A DNA stretch of 64,000 bases from positions 4,030,001 to 4,094,000 of the forward strand of contig WHVD01000001.1 in assembly GCA_015178975.1 (NCBI GenBank), given 5' to 3'. The stretch comes from Hysterangium stoloniferum (Eukaryota; Basidiomycota; Agaricomycetes; Hysterangiales; Hysterangiaceae). Shown here piece by piece: positions 44,322-57,045 of the stretch. Each line of letters opens with the position of its first letter. Positions within the stretch are counted from its first letter, which is position 1. A program made the translations under genes and the position numbers. Under the pieces are notes generated by a model. The model saw nothing but the letters and a program-made list of their open reading frames with translations. It did no database searches and was not told the origin of the DNA.

Positions 44322-47300
44322 ATGGGCCAGAGATGGCTACCGAGTCGCAACGCGACAGAGATTAGGTCAACAACTGTTGAGTTGGGTAATCAACAATACC
44401 GCCGCAAACATTCATTCACTCACCTGGTGTTCTTACTATCGTCTCTTATCCTCGTTTACTTCCCCGGATCTTGGTATTATTATTCATCTCATAACACTAG
44501 CAATACCCCAATTAATGCTGCGCGAATATTGTCTCGCTGCGCCGAACTGGATGTCCTGCCTGGGACGCCCCCCAATTTCCATGCTCGAACTGAGTCGGAC
44601 AGATATCAGTCCGGCAATATGCCTACCTTGATACATAACGCGACTATTTGGACAGGCAATGGCGATGGATGGGAACAAGTTAACGGTGATATTTTGCTGG
44701 ATCGCGGGATTATCAAATGGGTCGGTGGCTTCCGTCTCAAGGAAGCCAAATCATTATTTGGTACAGGTCTCACCATTGTTGATGTCAAAGGAGCATGGGT
44801 CACCCCGGGGTACAATTCTTCCTCTTTGTAATGCATGTTCTTAATGCCTGAAACAATTAGGCTTGTGGACATACACTCTCACGCTGGAGTCATGTCATAT
44901 CCCCAGCTGTCCGGCGCAGCTGACACCAACTCCATTCTTGGAATAACTCAGCCATGGCTTCGCTCTCTGGATGGTCTAAACACTCATGATGAAGAATACC
45001 CACTTATAGTGGCTGGTGGTGTGACCACTTCACACATCTTGCCTGGAAGCGCTAACGCTATCGGTGAAGCTACATGTTTTTCCCAATCACACCAAACTTA
45101 TTGCAATAATGTTCTCTTTCAGGTGGACAGGCATTCACCATAAAAAATCGACCGACTTTAGAGCGGTCATCGTCCTCGAGACTGGTTGAACAAATGGGAT
45201 CGCCTAACTCAACTGGTTGGAGACATTTGAAGTAAGTGGTCAATTTCACGCAATAATTTCAGAGTCATATCTTATTGTCAATAAGACAGGCCTGTGGGGA
45301 AAATCCCAGTGCGTTACAGTTTGTCTACCCATGATACCTGTGTGAAAACCAAGTTGATAGGCAGAACTTACGCTGGCACGCGCATGGATACCGCGTGGGC
45401 CCTCAGAACAGCGTCAGATTTATTTTGTACACTATTCCGATGATAGACTATAACGTTTTTCTTTAGGTACGACGAAGCTCGTAAATTGAAACTAAAACAA
45501 GATAGATTCTGTGCTGCTGCCATGGCCGGGAAGTGGAATGGTTTGGGTGAGTTTCCCGACGATCTAAAGTGGGAAGCTCTTGTGGACGTTTTAAGAGGAA
45601 AGGTTAAGGTATATACTTCTCCAGACGTCCATTATTGGAGTGGTCATTAAGATTATCACAGGTTCATAACCACTGTTATGAAGCGGTCGACTTCGATAGC
45701 ATCGTTAGGGTATGTAGTTATGCTTATGAAAATGTCATACGTTTGACGTTTCAATAAGCTCACGAACGAGTTCAAATTCCCTATTGCTGCATTTCATCAT
45801 GCTCAAGAAGCATATTTAGTTCCCGATCTTATTAAGAAGGCGTGGGGGCCTCCACCTGCTCTCGCCATATTTGCCACGTTTGCCAGGTTAGTGATTAAGT
45901 TCACGTTGCAACGTGAGGCCTTTAACATTGGGACAGGATCAAAAGAGAAGCTTACAGAGGTTCTGAATTTGCCCCGCGGATATTAGCTGACAATGGTCTT
46001 CGCGTAATTATGAAGGTGAGAACAGGTATAATAATAACTACCGAAAAAATAAACAAATCTTGCCCAGAGCGATCACCCTTGTAATTCGGCGCCTTTTTCA
46101 TCATTCAGTGCACGATATCTAACATTCTTGCCAATCAGTCCCGATTAGTTCACGAAATCTCTTGTATGAGGCTCAGCAGGCACACTATTACGGCCTTCCC
46201 GATAATATCGCACTTGCAAGTGTTACAACTACGCCTGCAGCAGTCTTAGGCCTAGATCACCGTATCGGGTCTCTTAAGGCAGGTGCGTAACAGTGGTTTT
46301 TGGCCCAGAAAGATACACTGAGAGGGCTTCGATTTAGGCTTCGATGCTGGTAGGTTCATGCCATACTTTTTTTTTGTCTGTTCTAGGCGTAGTAAATGAG
46401 TTATATAGATGTTGTTGTATGGGATAGTCACCCGCTTGCCCTTGGGGCTACTCCTAAACAAGTCTACATCGACGGCATTGCCCAACTCAAGACCCCATAT
46501 AATGTTGAAAAACCAGGGGTATTTCAAGATCGGCCAATTACTCCAAACTTTGACAAAGAAGCGGCGCAAGCTATTGAATACGAAGGGCTACCACCACTTA
46601 GGCCATCCAAAGTTCTTGAGAATATCGTATTCACCAATGTGAATAACGTGTGGTCGCGTGTTGACAGTGGCACAGGGATTCAGAATACCTTTGATTCGGC
46701 TGCTTTCTCGAACTCGCTGCAAGGTCGACACACTGTCGTCGTCGTCGAAAACGGTCGAATCAAGTGCGCTGGGTCAAACATGACATGTCAGACGGATAAT
46801 CTTGTGGGCTTTGCCACCGTTGATCTGCAAGGCGGCTCCCTCGCTCCAGGTTTTATCACATATGGTGCTCCAATTGGGATCGCAGAAATTGGTCAAGAGC
46901 CGAGCACGAAGGACGGCGACGTATTCGACGTTCTGTCTGGCACAATTCCGGCTGTTTTGGGAGGAGATGGCGCTGTGGTCGTTGCTGTAGATGGCTTGCA
47001 ATTCTCCACTCGCGATGCATTGTAAGTATATAAGCAGGCGATTCTATATATTAACTGATACACTTCGTACAGACTCGCCTACCGAACTGGAATGACTACT
47101 GCTGTCACCCCTCCAGACCATTCCGGTGTGGTATCTGGGCTTAGTACTTTCTTTTCGACAGGCGCAAATCATAAATTGGAGAAGGTATGTTGGAGTTTCA
47201 GAATGTTATGCTCATCTTTATTTAGCAATTTTGAAGGATGCTGTGATTCAAGACGTTGCTGCACTCCATGTTACTGTCGGATATCAGTCAAATGGATCGC

Positions 47301-48105
47301 CGAGCGTTAGCACACAAATCGCTTTGCTCCGTAATTTGTTGAGTGGGGAGGGCAAAGGACAGCTCGGAGAGGCATTTAAATTTGCTGCTGAGGTGAGATC
47401 ATGCAATTTTAAAGGCACTTGAGAAATCATTATCTCCGGCAATTATTAGGGTGCCCTACCGCTTGTGGTCAAAGTGGAAAGTTTGGACATCATTGCAACA
47501 CTTGTTCAGCTTAAGAAAGAGATTGATCTTAAAACGGGAAAGAGTCTCAGGCTAACGCTATCAGGTGCAGCGGAGGCTCATTTGATTGCGGAAGAGCTGG
47601 GACAGGCAGGCGTCGGCGTAATCGTGCTACCTACTCGTCCAATTCCTGCGGAGTGGCAATCAAGAAGAATGTAAGTTGTAGAATGACGCGAATGCCCTTT
47701 TGTTTTGCTTATATGGGTTTAATAGCCTCCCTGGTCTTCCCTTATCCGAAAAAAACGCCATTGCAACGTTAGTTGCGCACAACGTGACCGTTGGAATTGG
47801 TTGCTTCCCTGGGTGGGCCTGGACAGCTCGCAATACTCGGTTTGATGTAGCATGGGTCCGTATTCGGATATAGATCTTCCAGGCTGATGCTAACTCCGTG
47901 AAAAAAGGCTGCGTTAGACAGTCCTGACTTCTCAAAGGAACAGGCTCTGTCGTTAGTCAGCTCCAATTTAGAAATTCTTCTAGGGATAAGAAGTTCTCCG
48001 ACGGATTCAGACATGGTCGTGTATAAAGGCGGTGATCCTCTTGCATTTAGTAGTAAGGTGGTCGGAATTATTTCTTCACGCCGTGGTTCAGTGGATTTGC
48101 TCTGA
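44322..48105 (+). CDS. Membrane-anchored amidohydrolase, carbohydrate-esterase-9 type
   Basis: Eighteen exons and 17 introns of 46-60 nt give 958 residues. Exon ends: 44809, 45063, 45231, 45318, 45412, 45608, 45709, 45886, 46015, 46080, 46282, 46348, 47021, 47184, 47392, 47670, 47855, 48105; exon starts: 44322, 44861, 45123, 45286, 45365, 45467, 45662, 45759, 45937, 46068, 46139, 46337, 46409, 47073, 47237, 47450, 47726, 47908. Exons 10 and 12 are only 13 and 12 nt. Residues 34-48 are a transmembrane anchor (type II). The first amidohydrolase half has metal ligands HSH (168-170), HNH (343-345), HH (370-371) and D428 in SDHP, then VVVWDSHPLALGATPKQV. A second, shorter half follows the same fold (ATLVAHNVTVGIGC, ending LEILLGI and VVYKGGDPLAFSSK). 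Fungal homologues are often labelled CE9 or imidazolonepropionase-like; the true substrate is unknown. All exons join in frame, so the gene appears intact. Confidence 0.9.
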
Positions 48106-50379
48106 TCCGGCGGATTTTTGCTTCTCTCGGGCTGGCTGTATTATCTTTTTGGGAGATGGGCACCTTCTCGAACACCTGGTAGTATTTCATTTCGATTATA
48201 TGTCAGCGGGGCTGTTGCTCGAGAGCTTGAAGATGCTTCTCTTCACAATTGTTGATTCCAAAGAAGCTTTACCAAGTATCCCGAGCCCTCGCAATCAATT
48301 GTCTGTCGGAACGCCCGCGCCACGAATACACTCTTCGAGCCGTGTGGTTAGGACACTGTTATGCCTCTTACTTTCTTAGTTATTTGTGGTCAAATTAAGA
48401 TCCCGGGCCGTCATGATGTACATGCATGTGCACAAGGCAATATGTGATGAGGGGTATCCCTAACCATGCAACGCATAGTCGATGCAGGAATAGATAACCA
48501 ATACCAAAAATGCCGTACTTGTCGGCATGCACCACGGGGTGGCAGGCAGACGACAGCTGCGAAAATGTCGGACTTTCTTTTTGGTTGAACACCACCGTCA
48601 GTCAAGTAAGAGGTTGAGACGTGATGGATATAAGAAAAACCAAAGCAGATGGAGCACTGAAAGTGAGCTGAGCATGATGCACAACATACAAACCATTGAG
48701 GAAAAAAGGAGGACGGGCACATTAATTGAGTTCAGTAAACGTTGTGTGCCGTTACTGTACGCACCACGAAGTATAGGAAAGAAACATGTCAGACTATGTC
48801 AGAAGAAAGCCTAAATTATGAATACGGAAATAAGAGAGATATACGAAAGCGACTGGAAAAGGAAAAAATGGTAGCTAGGCCATAAGGCATTAATAACACA
48901 TCCATCTAGTTTACTATACACACAGCTAGGATGGAATATGCCCTGTATGAAGTAAAGATAGATACAGCGCTGAAGATGGCAGGAGGTGAAGTCACAGGAA
49001 GAAATAAAATCGTGAAAAATGACCGCAGAATGTCGGGACTGGCAGTGGGGGGAGGAATGATAATGGAAGGGACGAACCATGACGTCACACACCAAGAGAA
49101 TGACATGTTTGACTAAAACTTTTTCGGAGACACAGCACCCGCTCAAATTCTCGATCTCGGAGTATATTCTTTAGAATTGACGGAGAATATAAAGCTTCTC
49201 GAGAATGTTCAAAATTTTCAATGTGTGTGTTATATATTCTAAAAAATCCCTAAGCACCATTTAAATTGAACTATGGTGCATAAACGTAGTCCAACCCGCG
49301 TAAACGCTTGAATCACAGAATACATAAATTTTTCCGCGTATGTTTCGAAAACTTGAACATTCTTAAAACAGCTTGATATTTCCATGGAACTTAGAAGATA
49401 CTCTGAGATAGAATTTGAGCCTCGGCGCTGTGAGGGGGAGTGAAATTTATTCGGGTAGATGAAAAACTATTCTGCAGAACGCTACAAGGAGCATTTGAAT
49501 TTCAGAAGACGCAGCGCCTTGACTCAAAAAGTATATATATTTCGTAGCCAATTCTGCTGATTCCTCCGATATTCGAATGGGGGATCCTTCTCTAAATAGG
49601 AGCTGTCCTCCCAGAATATTGCTGTCTTCAGCTGTTTTGCTACACCATGCATATTTTAAGCACACTGGACATTATATACTCGTAATTCTGTCACGGAAAC
49701 GTTCCCATATATGATATCTGGACCCAGTCCGCTCAGTTCCATATTTGGCAGGCACGTGAGTGCGCATATCAGTGGCACCATTCAGTTATCAACTGCTTTT
49801 CATTAAGCAGGTCTCCCGCAAGTGTAATTGGGAGGTTAAGGTTACATTGATATAACTCATCACCCCTGGATGGACTCGCCTTTCGGCCAGTCAGTGGCAT
49901 ATTTGAACTTTGCTCGGCCACAGCTCCTTAACACGAGGTAATTTTGCTACTTTGGGAATGGGAGGTCACAACATCAGTCGGCAGGCATTATAGTTTTCCC
50001 CTCACCACAAACTCGGAAAAAATGTAGATTTTTGTGTGGATTGAGCAAGGTATTCGAGATGGACGGAAGTCCACCACAAAACAGCGATTAAGTTATTTAT
50101 TATCAGGCGAGCTTAATCCCTTTTGGGGCCGAGTTTGTCCGATATGTAAGGTCATGATAGTATTTCACATTTCATTAGATGCTACAATTTCAACTATGAT
50201 GGGAACAGCGGTAGATCGCACAACATGCATTGAAAATTGAAAAGGTGGTAAAAAAGTAACCCGCCCTCGGAGCTCTAATGGTGACAGACAAACAAGGCGT
50301 GAGAAGAGTAATGAAACAAGGGAGGGATAAAAATCCAGTTTCCGCCAAAAAAGACAAAGGGAATAAAAACAGCAATATT
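48106..50379. other. Intergenic, nothing recognised
   Basis: 2.3 kb between two convergent genes. Short ORFs (for example 48527-48814 and 48931-49116) lack protein-like features. 49140-49430 has scattered direct repeats of GAGAAT/TTCTC. No transposon signature found. Confidence 0.55.
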
Positions 50380-51577
50380 CTACGCTTTCCCTGAGGACTC
50401 TGGAACGCCCATTCGTCCTTTCGATGAGGCATAGGTCCCAGTACCAGTGACGAGAGAATTGCGATATACGACACGGCCATCCGCGGTGGGAACGGCATCC
50501 CATAAATCGCCAAGCCCCATGCCTGTCCCCGTGTCAAAACTGTAGATGAAGCGATCTTGTAAGACGACACTTACGAGGCATGTGCCAATATATGCCTTCT
50601 GCATTCGAAACATCGAAGATCTCATGCCAAATACCAATTTGAGAGCCGAGTTTTGACCGTTCTCTTTGAAGGGTCATATATTTTTGCCAGGCGGGGTAGT
50701 GGTCGCCGTTCACTTTGTGAGCGAAACGGTGGATGTGTTCATATGACTTCCAATAAATGCACATCTGGGGCACGCGCGATCAGACAAAATGTATTGACAT
50801 GTAAAAAAGAAAAAAGTGCGCACGAACCATGTTGCTGTTGCCTGAAGGCTGTGCACCATGTGTATAATACTCTGAATTCAAAAATCCGACGTCGTGTTCT
50901 GGTGGAGCAGCTCGCAGCTCGTCAATCATCGCGTTGATAACATCCCCCATTTCTTTGAATTCGGGCTGTAGGGATCCTAGCTTGGAGAAACAGCGGCTGC
51001 CAATAAGCATCAAGGCGAACGGTTGCGGGGCGGGCTTTTCTGCATCAACAAATGCGGGTGACCCTGGTTGCTTCCCTGCGTTGTCGGGATTGGCGAATCC
51101 GAGATATGCGGCCGTCTTGCCAACGACTATGGTTGTATCTTCCGGCTGCCGGCGCAAGCCGAGGGCATTCAGTAAGGTAGGAATGCTGGAGGCCGCGACG
51201 ATCAAAAGTCCAGGAGCAAATGTATATGGCTGGGGTATGAAGTAGCTGCAGAGGGCTTGAAGACATATTCCGAAACCGATAAGGCCTTGCGCCGTGAAAA
51301 CATCCCGGAGGATATGCTGGTAGATGGTCAGTAAATATGGCACGGTGCAAAAATGCGGAGTCAGACCTGAAGGGAGTTGCATGTCTTGGACGGACGGGCG
51401 GTTCTGTCTCCAAAAAGAAAGGTGGGCGTGACTGGCATGATCGAGGTTCGTTATCGTAACGGGTGGAAGACGAGGATGTCTGCTGCGATATCCTCCTAAT
51501 CGGCTTTTATACAGACGAGGAACAGTGATTTTGCATTGTCCCTGAGGAAATGATGAGAATAAAGGACTTGGGATCAT
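50380..51577 (-). CDS. DUF4188 / af470-like monooxygenase family protein
   Basis: Three exons, 51577-50828, 50764-50575 and 50522-50380, give 360 residues. A conserved start region LPPVTITNLDHASHAHLSFWRQN precedes LTPHFCTVPYLLTIYQHILRDVFTAQGLIGFGICLQAL (hydrophobic, probable membrane helices) and SYFIPQPYTFAPGLLIV. The DUF4188 domain follows: FALMLIGSRCFSKLGSLQPEFKEM, GFLNSEYYTHGAQPSGNSN, then in exon 2 CIYWKSYEHIHRFAH, the site IWHEIFDVSNAEGIYW and GLGDLW. The family includes the monooxygenase af470 of fumagillin biosynthesis, a dimeric ferredoxin-like fold; most members have no known substrate. No biosynthetic cluster surrounds it. Intron 1 is 63 nt and intron 2 is 52 nt. The first in-frame ATG (51577) is used; a later start near residue 38 is less likely because conserved sequence lies before it. 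Confidence 0.85.
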
Positions 51578-52854
51578 GAGCGGAATCGGATCGGCGACTG
51601 TACCGAGAACTCTTATAAGGAATAATGATTAGAAATTTCTCACAAGTATCACGATTGAGACCGTTTAGCCGGATGTTGGAGCTCCTGGACCACTGCAATT
51701 CGGCACGTGAATATTTGATGTAATTCGTTTGCAAACTCTATATTGCTTGTCAGTAGTTTCCATGCGCAACTGCCGTATAATAGAGGGGTTTGACGCTGAA
51801 TCCAGGTAGAACAGGAAGAGGTTTGACCATGAAACTTGAGGCAGCAATCCTATCATGCACACTTTCAGATCTTGGCAAAGACATATGGAAGTCGATGGAC
51901 TCATCGATTTACTGCTAACGGCACTATTAGTCCTCGTGGCCCTTTGGAGAAGCTCAGACAAATGAGAGGATCAAACTTTGTACTCGTTGCCTAATTGACT
52001 TATGAAGCTCAAGGGTCCTATTCAAACCTCTAAATATATCTTCGCGTCTTCCAGTCTTCACAAATGACCTACACGTTATTGTGCACTTCACAAATGTGCT
52101 CATCTTCTGATGTTAAAAGACACAGCCACAAGAACTCTTGGCACGAGTTACATCAAGATAATGGGCGACTTGATAACCTCCTCACAGCTTGAACGATAAT
52201 TTGGCTTATGCATCGGACCGGCCAGAAAATCAATTTAGTGAACGAGGCAACGGCGGGGATCGGCTAGACAGCGTCGTCAAAGCCAACTGACGAACGTATT
52301 GCAAACCCTCCAGTACTCAGTATACCGCGTCTACTGTTACGAGCACTTGAAAGGAACATGAATCAATCGCATTTGTCAGCATAGTAGCCGTAGAATGCAC
52401 ACGTTACTATAACAGCGCCAATACGAGTAAAGAAATTTAATATGATCTCAGATTAAAACGGTGCGGCAAGTGCCTGCCTTTGAACAATAATGGGGTCAGT
52501 CAGTAATAGATATTCATTACATGAATAATCCGTTTCACTGCATATTATCACGTCTAAAAAAATGTTCGAATGAAGAAACGATATTGACAGAGTCTGCTGA
52601 ACGACTTCGGGCTCCATAACCATAACTTCCCAACTGGGAACTGTGAGTTTTTCAAGTGCAGGGGAGCTCCGCTTTGACGAACACGTGTGCACTGGTGAAG
52701 ACCCTTTAGGCATTGAAGGCGGGACAAATGTCTGTTATGGGTAGGAGAGGAGCACCGGAAGTCAGGTACACCGGAATGTAACAGAGTATGGGGATCGCCA
52801 GATTGGGTACTCGAGTGGATCAAAGAATTCAAACTCCGGCGTTGGAACAAGCTT
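51578..52854. other. Divergent intergenic region
   Basis: Promoter space between the DUF4188 gene (-) and RAD10 (+). The small frames seen on the minus strand (52453-52980) are not protein-like. An extra 5' exon of RAD10 could lie here. Confidence 0.5.
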
Positions 52855-54076
52855 ATGTCCACCAGGCCCAATGCCCCTGCTCTCCCGGTGATCCAGCCAA
52901 GCTCTGGAAACGCAATTATAATCAACTCTTGTCAAGTATGTTAAGCTTTCTATTAACAAGTCGTTTTTCTGCCCGCTCAAGCCAAAGAACTAGCGCCTCA
53001 ATCCTGTTCTCAAGGAAATTCGCAATGTCTCGAAAGAATTTGGTGACATCGTGCCTGATTTTCAGGTAGGGCGGACCACAGGGGTATTGTATTTGAGGTA
53101 AATTGAACTGGTATATTCAATGTAGTCATAAAGTTTTTGACAATACAAAGCTTGAAATATCACCGGTTGCACCCCGAATATATTCACCAACGGATCGAAA
53201 GATTAGGCCATAGATATAACCTACGTATTCTACTCATTCTCTGTGATATAGTGAGTCCATGACGATTCATATGTGCTATTTTCATGTTACCTCACCTCAT
53301 CTCAGAGCGAACACCAAGATCCAATCAGGGAGTTAACAAAGACTTGCTTGATCAACAATATTACTGTCATCATGTCGTGGTCGTGGGTGTTTCATCGACA
53401 TTGAAAACTTAGAAATTGACACTCTGCAATAGAGTTGACGAAGCAGCCCTTTATTTGACAACCTTCAAACAATACGAGCACAAACCACCAGATCTCATCA
53501 AGGAGCGTGTCGAGAAGGATTATAACTCCATTCTCCGCTCTGCGCTTACCTCCATTAAGAGTATTAACAAAACAGACGTGGAAACGTTACGTTCTAACTG
53601 TGGGGTAATGTGTCGTAGCTTTTTGGGGGTTAGTTCGCTGATCCATATTCTTCTATGACCGAAAGTCGTTGGCAGGAATATCACGCGCTGAGGAGAAAGC
53701 TCTACTCGATTTACCCGGTTTTGCCCAGACGAAGGTTCGACGCGTGCGAGATGCCTTCCATAAGCCATTTTTTAGCAGGCCGGGCCCCACGGAACCATTT
53801 TCCCTATCCCAAATATCTGCTTCGACTGCAGGGGGGATTGCTATGGATACTTCGCAGAGTAATGCATTGGAAAGCGGTGCGGGTCCTGACGGAGTGAACC
53901 CTCCTGCGGAGAGCTCGACCTCCGCCCGTCGCTTAAGATCGCCATCGCCTGTTTGGGATATCGAACTCGACTTGAGTGACACCCCCTCTCCCGAGGAGAC
54001 TGAGCCTTCACACAAGAAACAGAAGACCGACCACCCCTTCGGGCAGCCGGATCGCATCTTAACCGTAGATTCCTGA
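52855..54076 (+). CDS. RAD10: DNA excision repair endonuclease subunit Rad10/ERCC1
   Basis: Non-catalytic partner of the Rad1/XPF nuclease, cutting 5' of bulky lesions in nucleotide excision repair and acting in recombination and crosslink repair. Six exons (52855-52935, 52994-53097, 53151-53250, 53306-53382, 53433-53604, 53666-54076) give 314 residues. The central nuclease-like domain, about residues 17-150, is well conserved: NAIIINSCQRLNPVLKEIRN, FGDIVPDFQVGRTTGVLYLS, LKYHRLHPEYIHQRIE, LRILLILCDISEHQDPIREL, then YLTTFKQYEHKPPDLIKERV. The C-terminal helix-hairpin-helix pair lies at about 150-215 (SILRSALTSI..INKTDVETLR and the hairpin LPGFAQTKVRRVRDAF). A 100-residue acidic, Ser/Pro-rich tail follows, longer than in the yeasts, ending HKKQKTDHPFGQPDR (possible nuclear signal). 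The first ATG in the opening exon is used; the frame is open upstream, so an extra N-terminal exon is possible. Introns are 50-61 nt. Intact. Confidence 0.93.
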
Positions 54077-54991
54077 TATCTCAGGTTATCCCTCTCTTTT
54101 TTACTTCAAGAATAGCATCCGATCGGAGAACTCAATTAACCGGCTTTTTAAAGGATGCACTTTTGTGCCTGCATTGTCGATTCGTTCCATTGGTCCGTTC
54201 TTTTCTCCTCTCATGTCATTAGGGCAGACGTAATTCGCCAGTAGCCTACCTATTATGTTCGACGAGACATTTGGTTAGTACTGGACGACCCTTCGTCCAT
54301 CACCTCACTGAGGACATTTTCATGTATCTGTATGCTATACCACACCTCGATCGCAAGACTATAATTTAATATATATTATTATGATGCCGTGGCAATGGTC
54401 TCAGGTTACCAAACGTGGCGAAAACGTTGACACTTTGGATTTCAAATTTTGTGAGAAATAAGTACTAAGGGGTGTCAAATCTGATCAATATGGCTAAGGG
54501 AAAGGCGGTGAATGGGGGGGCATGAAGAGAGGGGTTGCAATTGCGGTTTTAGATCGGGAGGACGATTCTGATCCGCTCGTTAGTCATCTAAGGTGGATAT
54601 GCTGTTGTCGAGATGGGATCGCAGGCCGCAGAATCTGCGAGATTGGTTTGTCTTGATTTCAAAAGGTTAGGGATTACTTATTAGTGATCCTCTCGGTATG
54701 GAGAAAATAGTTTGATGATGATGACCGTCATTAATGTATATATACTAGTCGTCAGATATAGTGGTAGTGACATTGTAACAAATACGCTCAGTCGACACGA
54801 ATGTGGTTCCACTCGATATATATCTATTACCTGTAACAAATACGCTATGGTATAATGAGTAAGCTATACGAAAATATGATAATGGGTAACGTACCTCAGT
54901 CGACACGGATAAGTGGTTCGACTGAGGTATGGGGCTGCTAGTATCGAAGATAAATACACGCAAGGTAATGAGGGTGAAACACGGTATATAC
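54077..54991. other. Intergenic with short inverted and direct repeats
   Basis: 3' flank of RAD10. About 54750-54935 contains GTAACAAATACGCT twice and CAGTCGACACG three times in related settings. No gene. Confidence 0.55.
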
Positions 54992-54995
54992 GGGT

Positions 54996-56964
54996 CACTG
55001 TAGCAAGGAAACGGACTTATTTGAAAGCCCTCGGATGCTGAGAATAGGTCCCTTACGTACTGTTCAAAGTCCCACTGATTATCAGTGCTTTTGAAAAAAA
55101 ATTTAGTTCAGCGCCGGTCTTTTTGAAAAGTGCAAAAAGCACTGGTGCTACTGCGAAAAAATGTCGCAGCCAGTGCAAATTAGCACTGGTTATCGGTCGA
55201 TATCAGACTTTTCACAGGTTTAAAAGTAGATCCATATCAGCTTGAAAATATATTATATTCGGTGCCAGAGAGGCTTTCATCTACAGTTCCGAATGGTACA
55301 TACACAGTGGAATAGAGATATATTTATGGCCAATCAGTCCAGATTAATTGATTTACTGAACCACTGAGAAGGAAAAGAACAACAAATACCTCACTGCGAA
55401 ACGTAAGCGATAGCAAAAGTGACAGTAGTTTGAAAACTTGATGTTCAACGTCTGTATAAGGAAACGAAGACGACGGTAGAAGCAAATACTCCGAGACATT
55501 GCGTACCAGCAGAAACGAAAACGAAAGAGAAATTTCGGTGGGGAACAGGGAGTGAGGTGTTGCAGGGAATCGGATTGTCAGCATTGGATGTACGATGAGG
55601 GGTGCGAGACTCAAGTGGCAGCTTTGAATGATGTCATTTCAATGACTACAAACATTTGACGTTTAAATATCAATCCTATAGCCAAATATATTAAAATAAT
55701 CTTCGAATAATCATAATAATCTTAAAATCACCGTCCTTCATTTGCACCGCTGGTAGAAAGTGCTGGTGAGGGCACCTGTTCGATTGTGAGTATAATAAAC
55801 ATGGACTGACTTAAGGAATACACTGGCATTGATTTTGCTTTCTTTCCTCGAGTAGAATTGGGAACAGTGAGCTATCGGCGGTGTTTAAGCAAAATCAATA
55901 ATGTCAATAAACCTACCGGTGTAATGTCTTTAATGGTTTTATGGCGCTTTGACTAATAATATAAAGTAAAAATGGTTGGTAGATCTTTGCGGATATAATG
56001 TGGGAGTTGTGCACGAACCATTGGGGTCTGCTTCCGTCCCCTTTTGGTGGTAAATTGTGCATACCCTCGCAGCTCTCTTTGCCATCAGTCATCTCAGTCT
56101 CGTCTACCATGATTGTTGTTGGATTCTTGGTCACTGATGATGCGGGGGCAGACATTTTGGTCCGGTTTGGGCCGTGAGCAGCTTCAGCATAGAGATATGT
56201 TAGTATATGATTATATGGGTTATAAAATAGAAAGTAATCCAGGATATGTCTTTATTGAATTTGTGGGAATGACCACAAGCACTCTTGGACTTTTGAAAGG
56301 TTGGAATCCCCAAGTAAAATGGTTGTGAATAATGTGAATAGTTCAGGGAAGCTCAGATGGACTTAATAAGATATTAATTACTTATAAATACTGCCCACAT
56401 TTCAGGATCTGTTTCTGAATTCTCCATTAGGCTTGTTCAAGGGAAATATATGAGTGGTAGGGAGAGAGAATGATTGCAATTGTTCGTAAGGACTGCGAGC
56501 GGAGTTTGAATGAACTTTACCACAGATTTTGCTAAAGTGGTCCGCCGCTCAGTAATAATCTCACTGTGATGACACTTGTGGGTCTGTAGTATATTTTGTG
56601 CTAGACTATGTAATCCAATACAGTAACTTAGTAATACCAACATTTTTTGTTCATGCCACAGTGTACTGGCATACCCCCCCCCTCCTACATCAACACATTA
56701 TGACTCATAGAAAACCATGCCCATGTCATCCTTCTTGCACTAAAGAAGTGACCAAATGTCAATGAGAATGAGATCACTGACAATTTGAGGAACAATCCAA
56801 GTACAAAGTTACATCAAAACCAGTTCAATTAAGCACTTGAATTAAGTGCATTTTCTTAATTAAAATCCTCCAAGCTCAGAGACCTCTGTCCAGTGCATTT
56901 TTGGACTTCTAATCAGTGTGAGCCTCTTAAGCACTGAAAAGAAGTCCCTTTCCTTGCTACAGTG
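54996..56964. mobile_element. Non-autonomous CACTA-like element
   Basis: 1969 bp between inverted ends CACTGTAGCAAGGAAACGG (54996) and its complement ending at 56964 (about 22 of 24 positions pair), flanked by GGGT at 54992-54995 and 56965-56968. Several CAGTGC/GCACTG motifs lie within about 200 bp of both ends, like the subterminal repeats of CACTA elements. The interior has no transposase; ORFs such as 56113-56328 are short and unrecognised. CACT termini and a short duplication point to the CACTA group; mobilisation by a Tnp2-type enzyme is inferred. Confidence 0.7.
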
Positions 56965-57045
56965 GGGTAAGGTACGATGCGGCTTGATGTAGCCGTTTAG
57001 GCTTAGCAGGTTGTAGGCTGGTGTTAGGGTGTTAGGGTGCGAGGG

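Noticed and set aside
47856-47910. Apparent frameshift in an A6 run of the hydrolase gene
   Set aside because: A 52-nt intron ending at AAAAAAG (47907), with a TGCTAAC branch site, keeps the frame without any error.
50540-50574. 35-nt intron in the DUF4188 gene
   Set aside because: The alternative acceptor at 50523 gives 52 nt and the in-frame GLGDLW continuation.
57023-57040. GTTAGGGTGTTAGGG, telomere-like
   Set aside because: Only two units, in the middle of repeat sequence and flanked by ordinary DNA on both sides.
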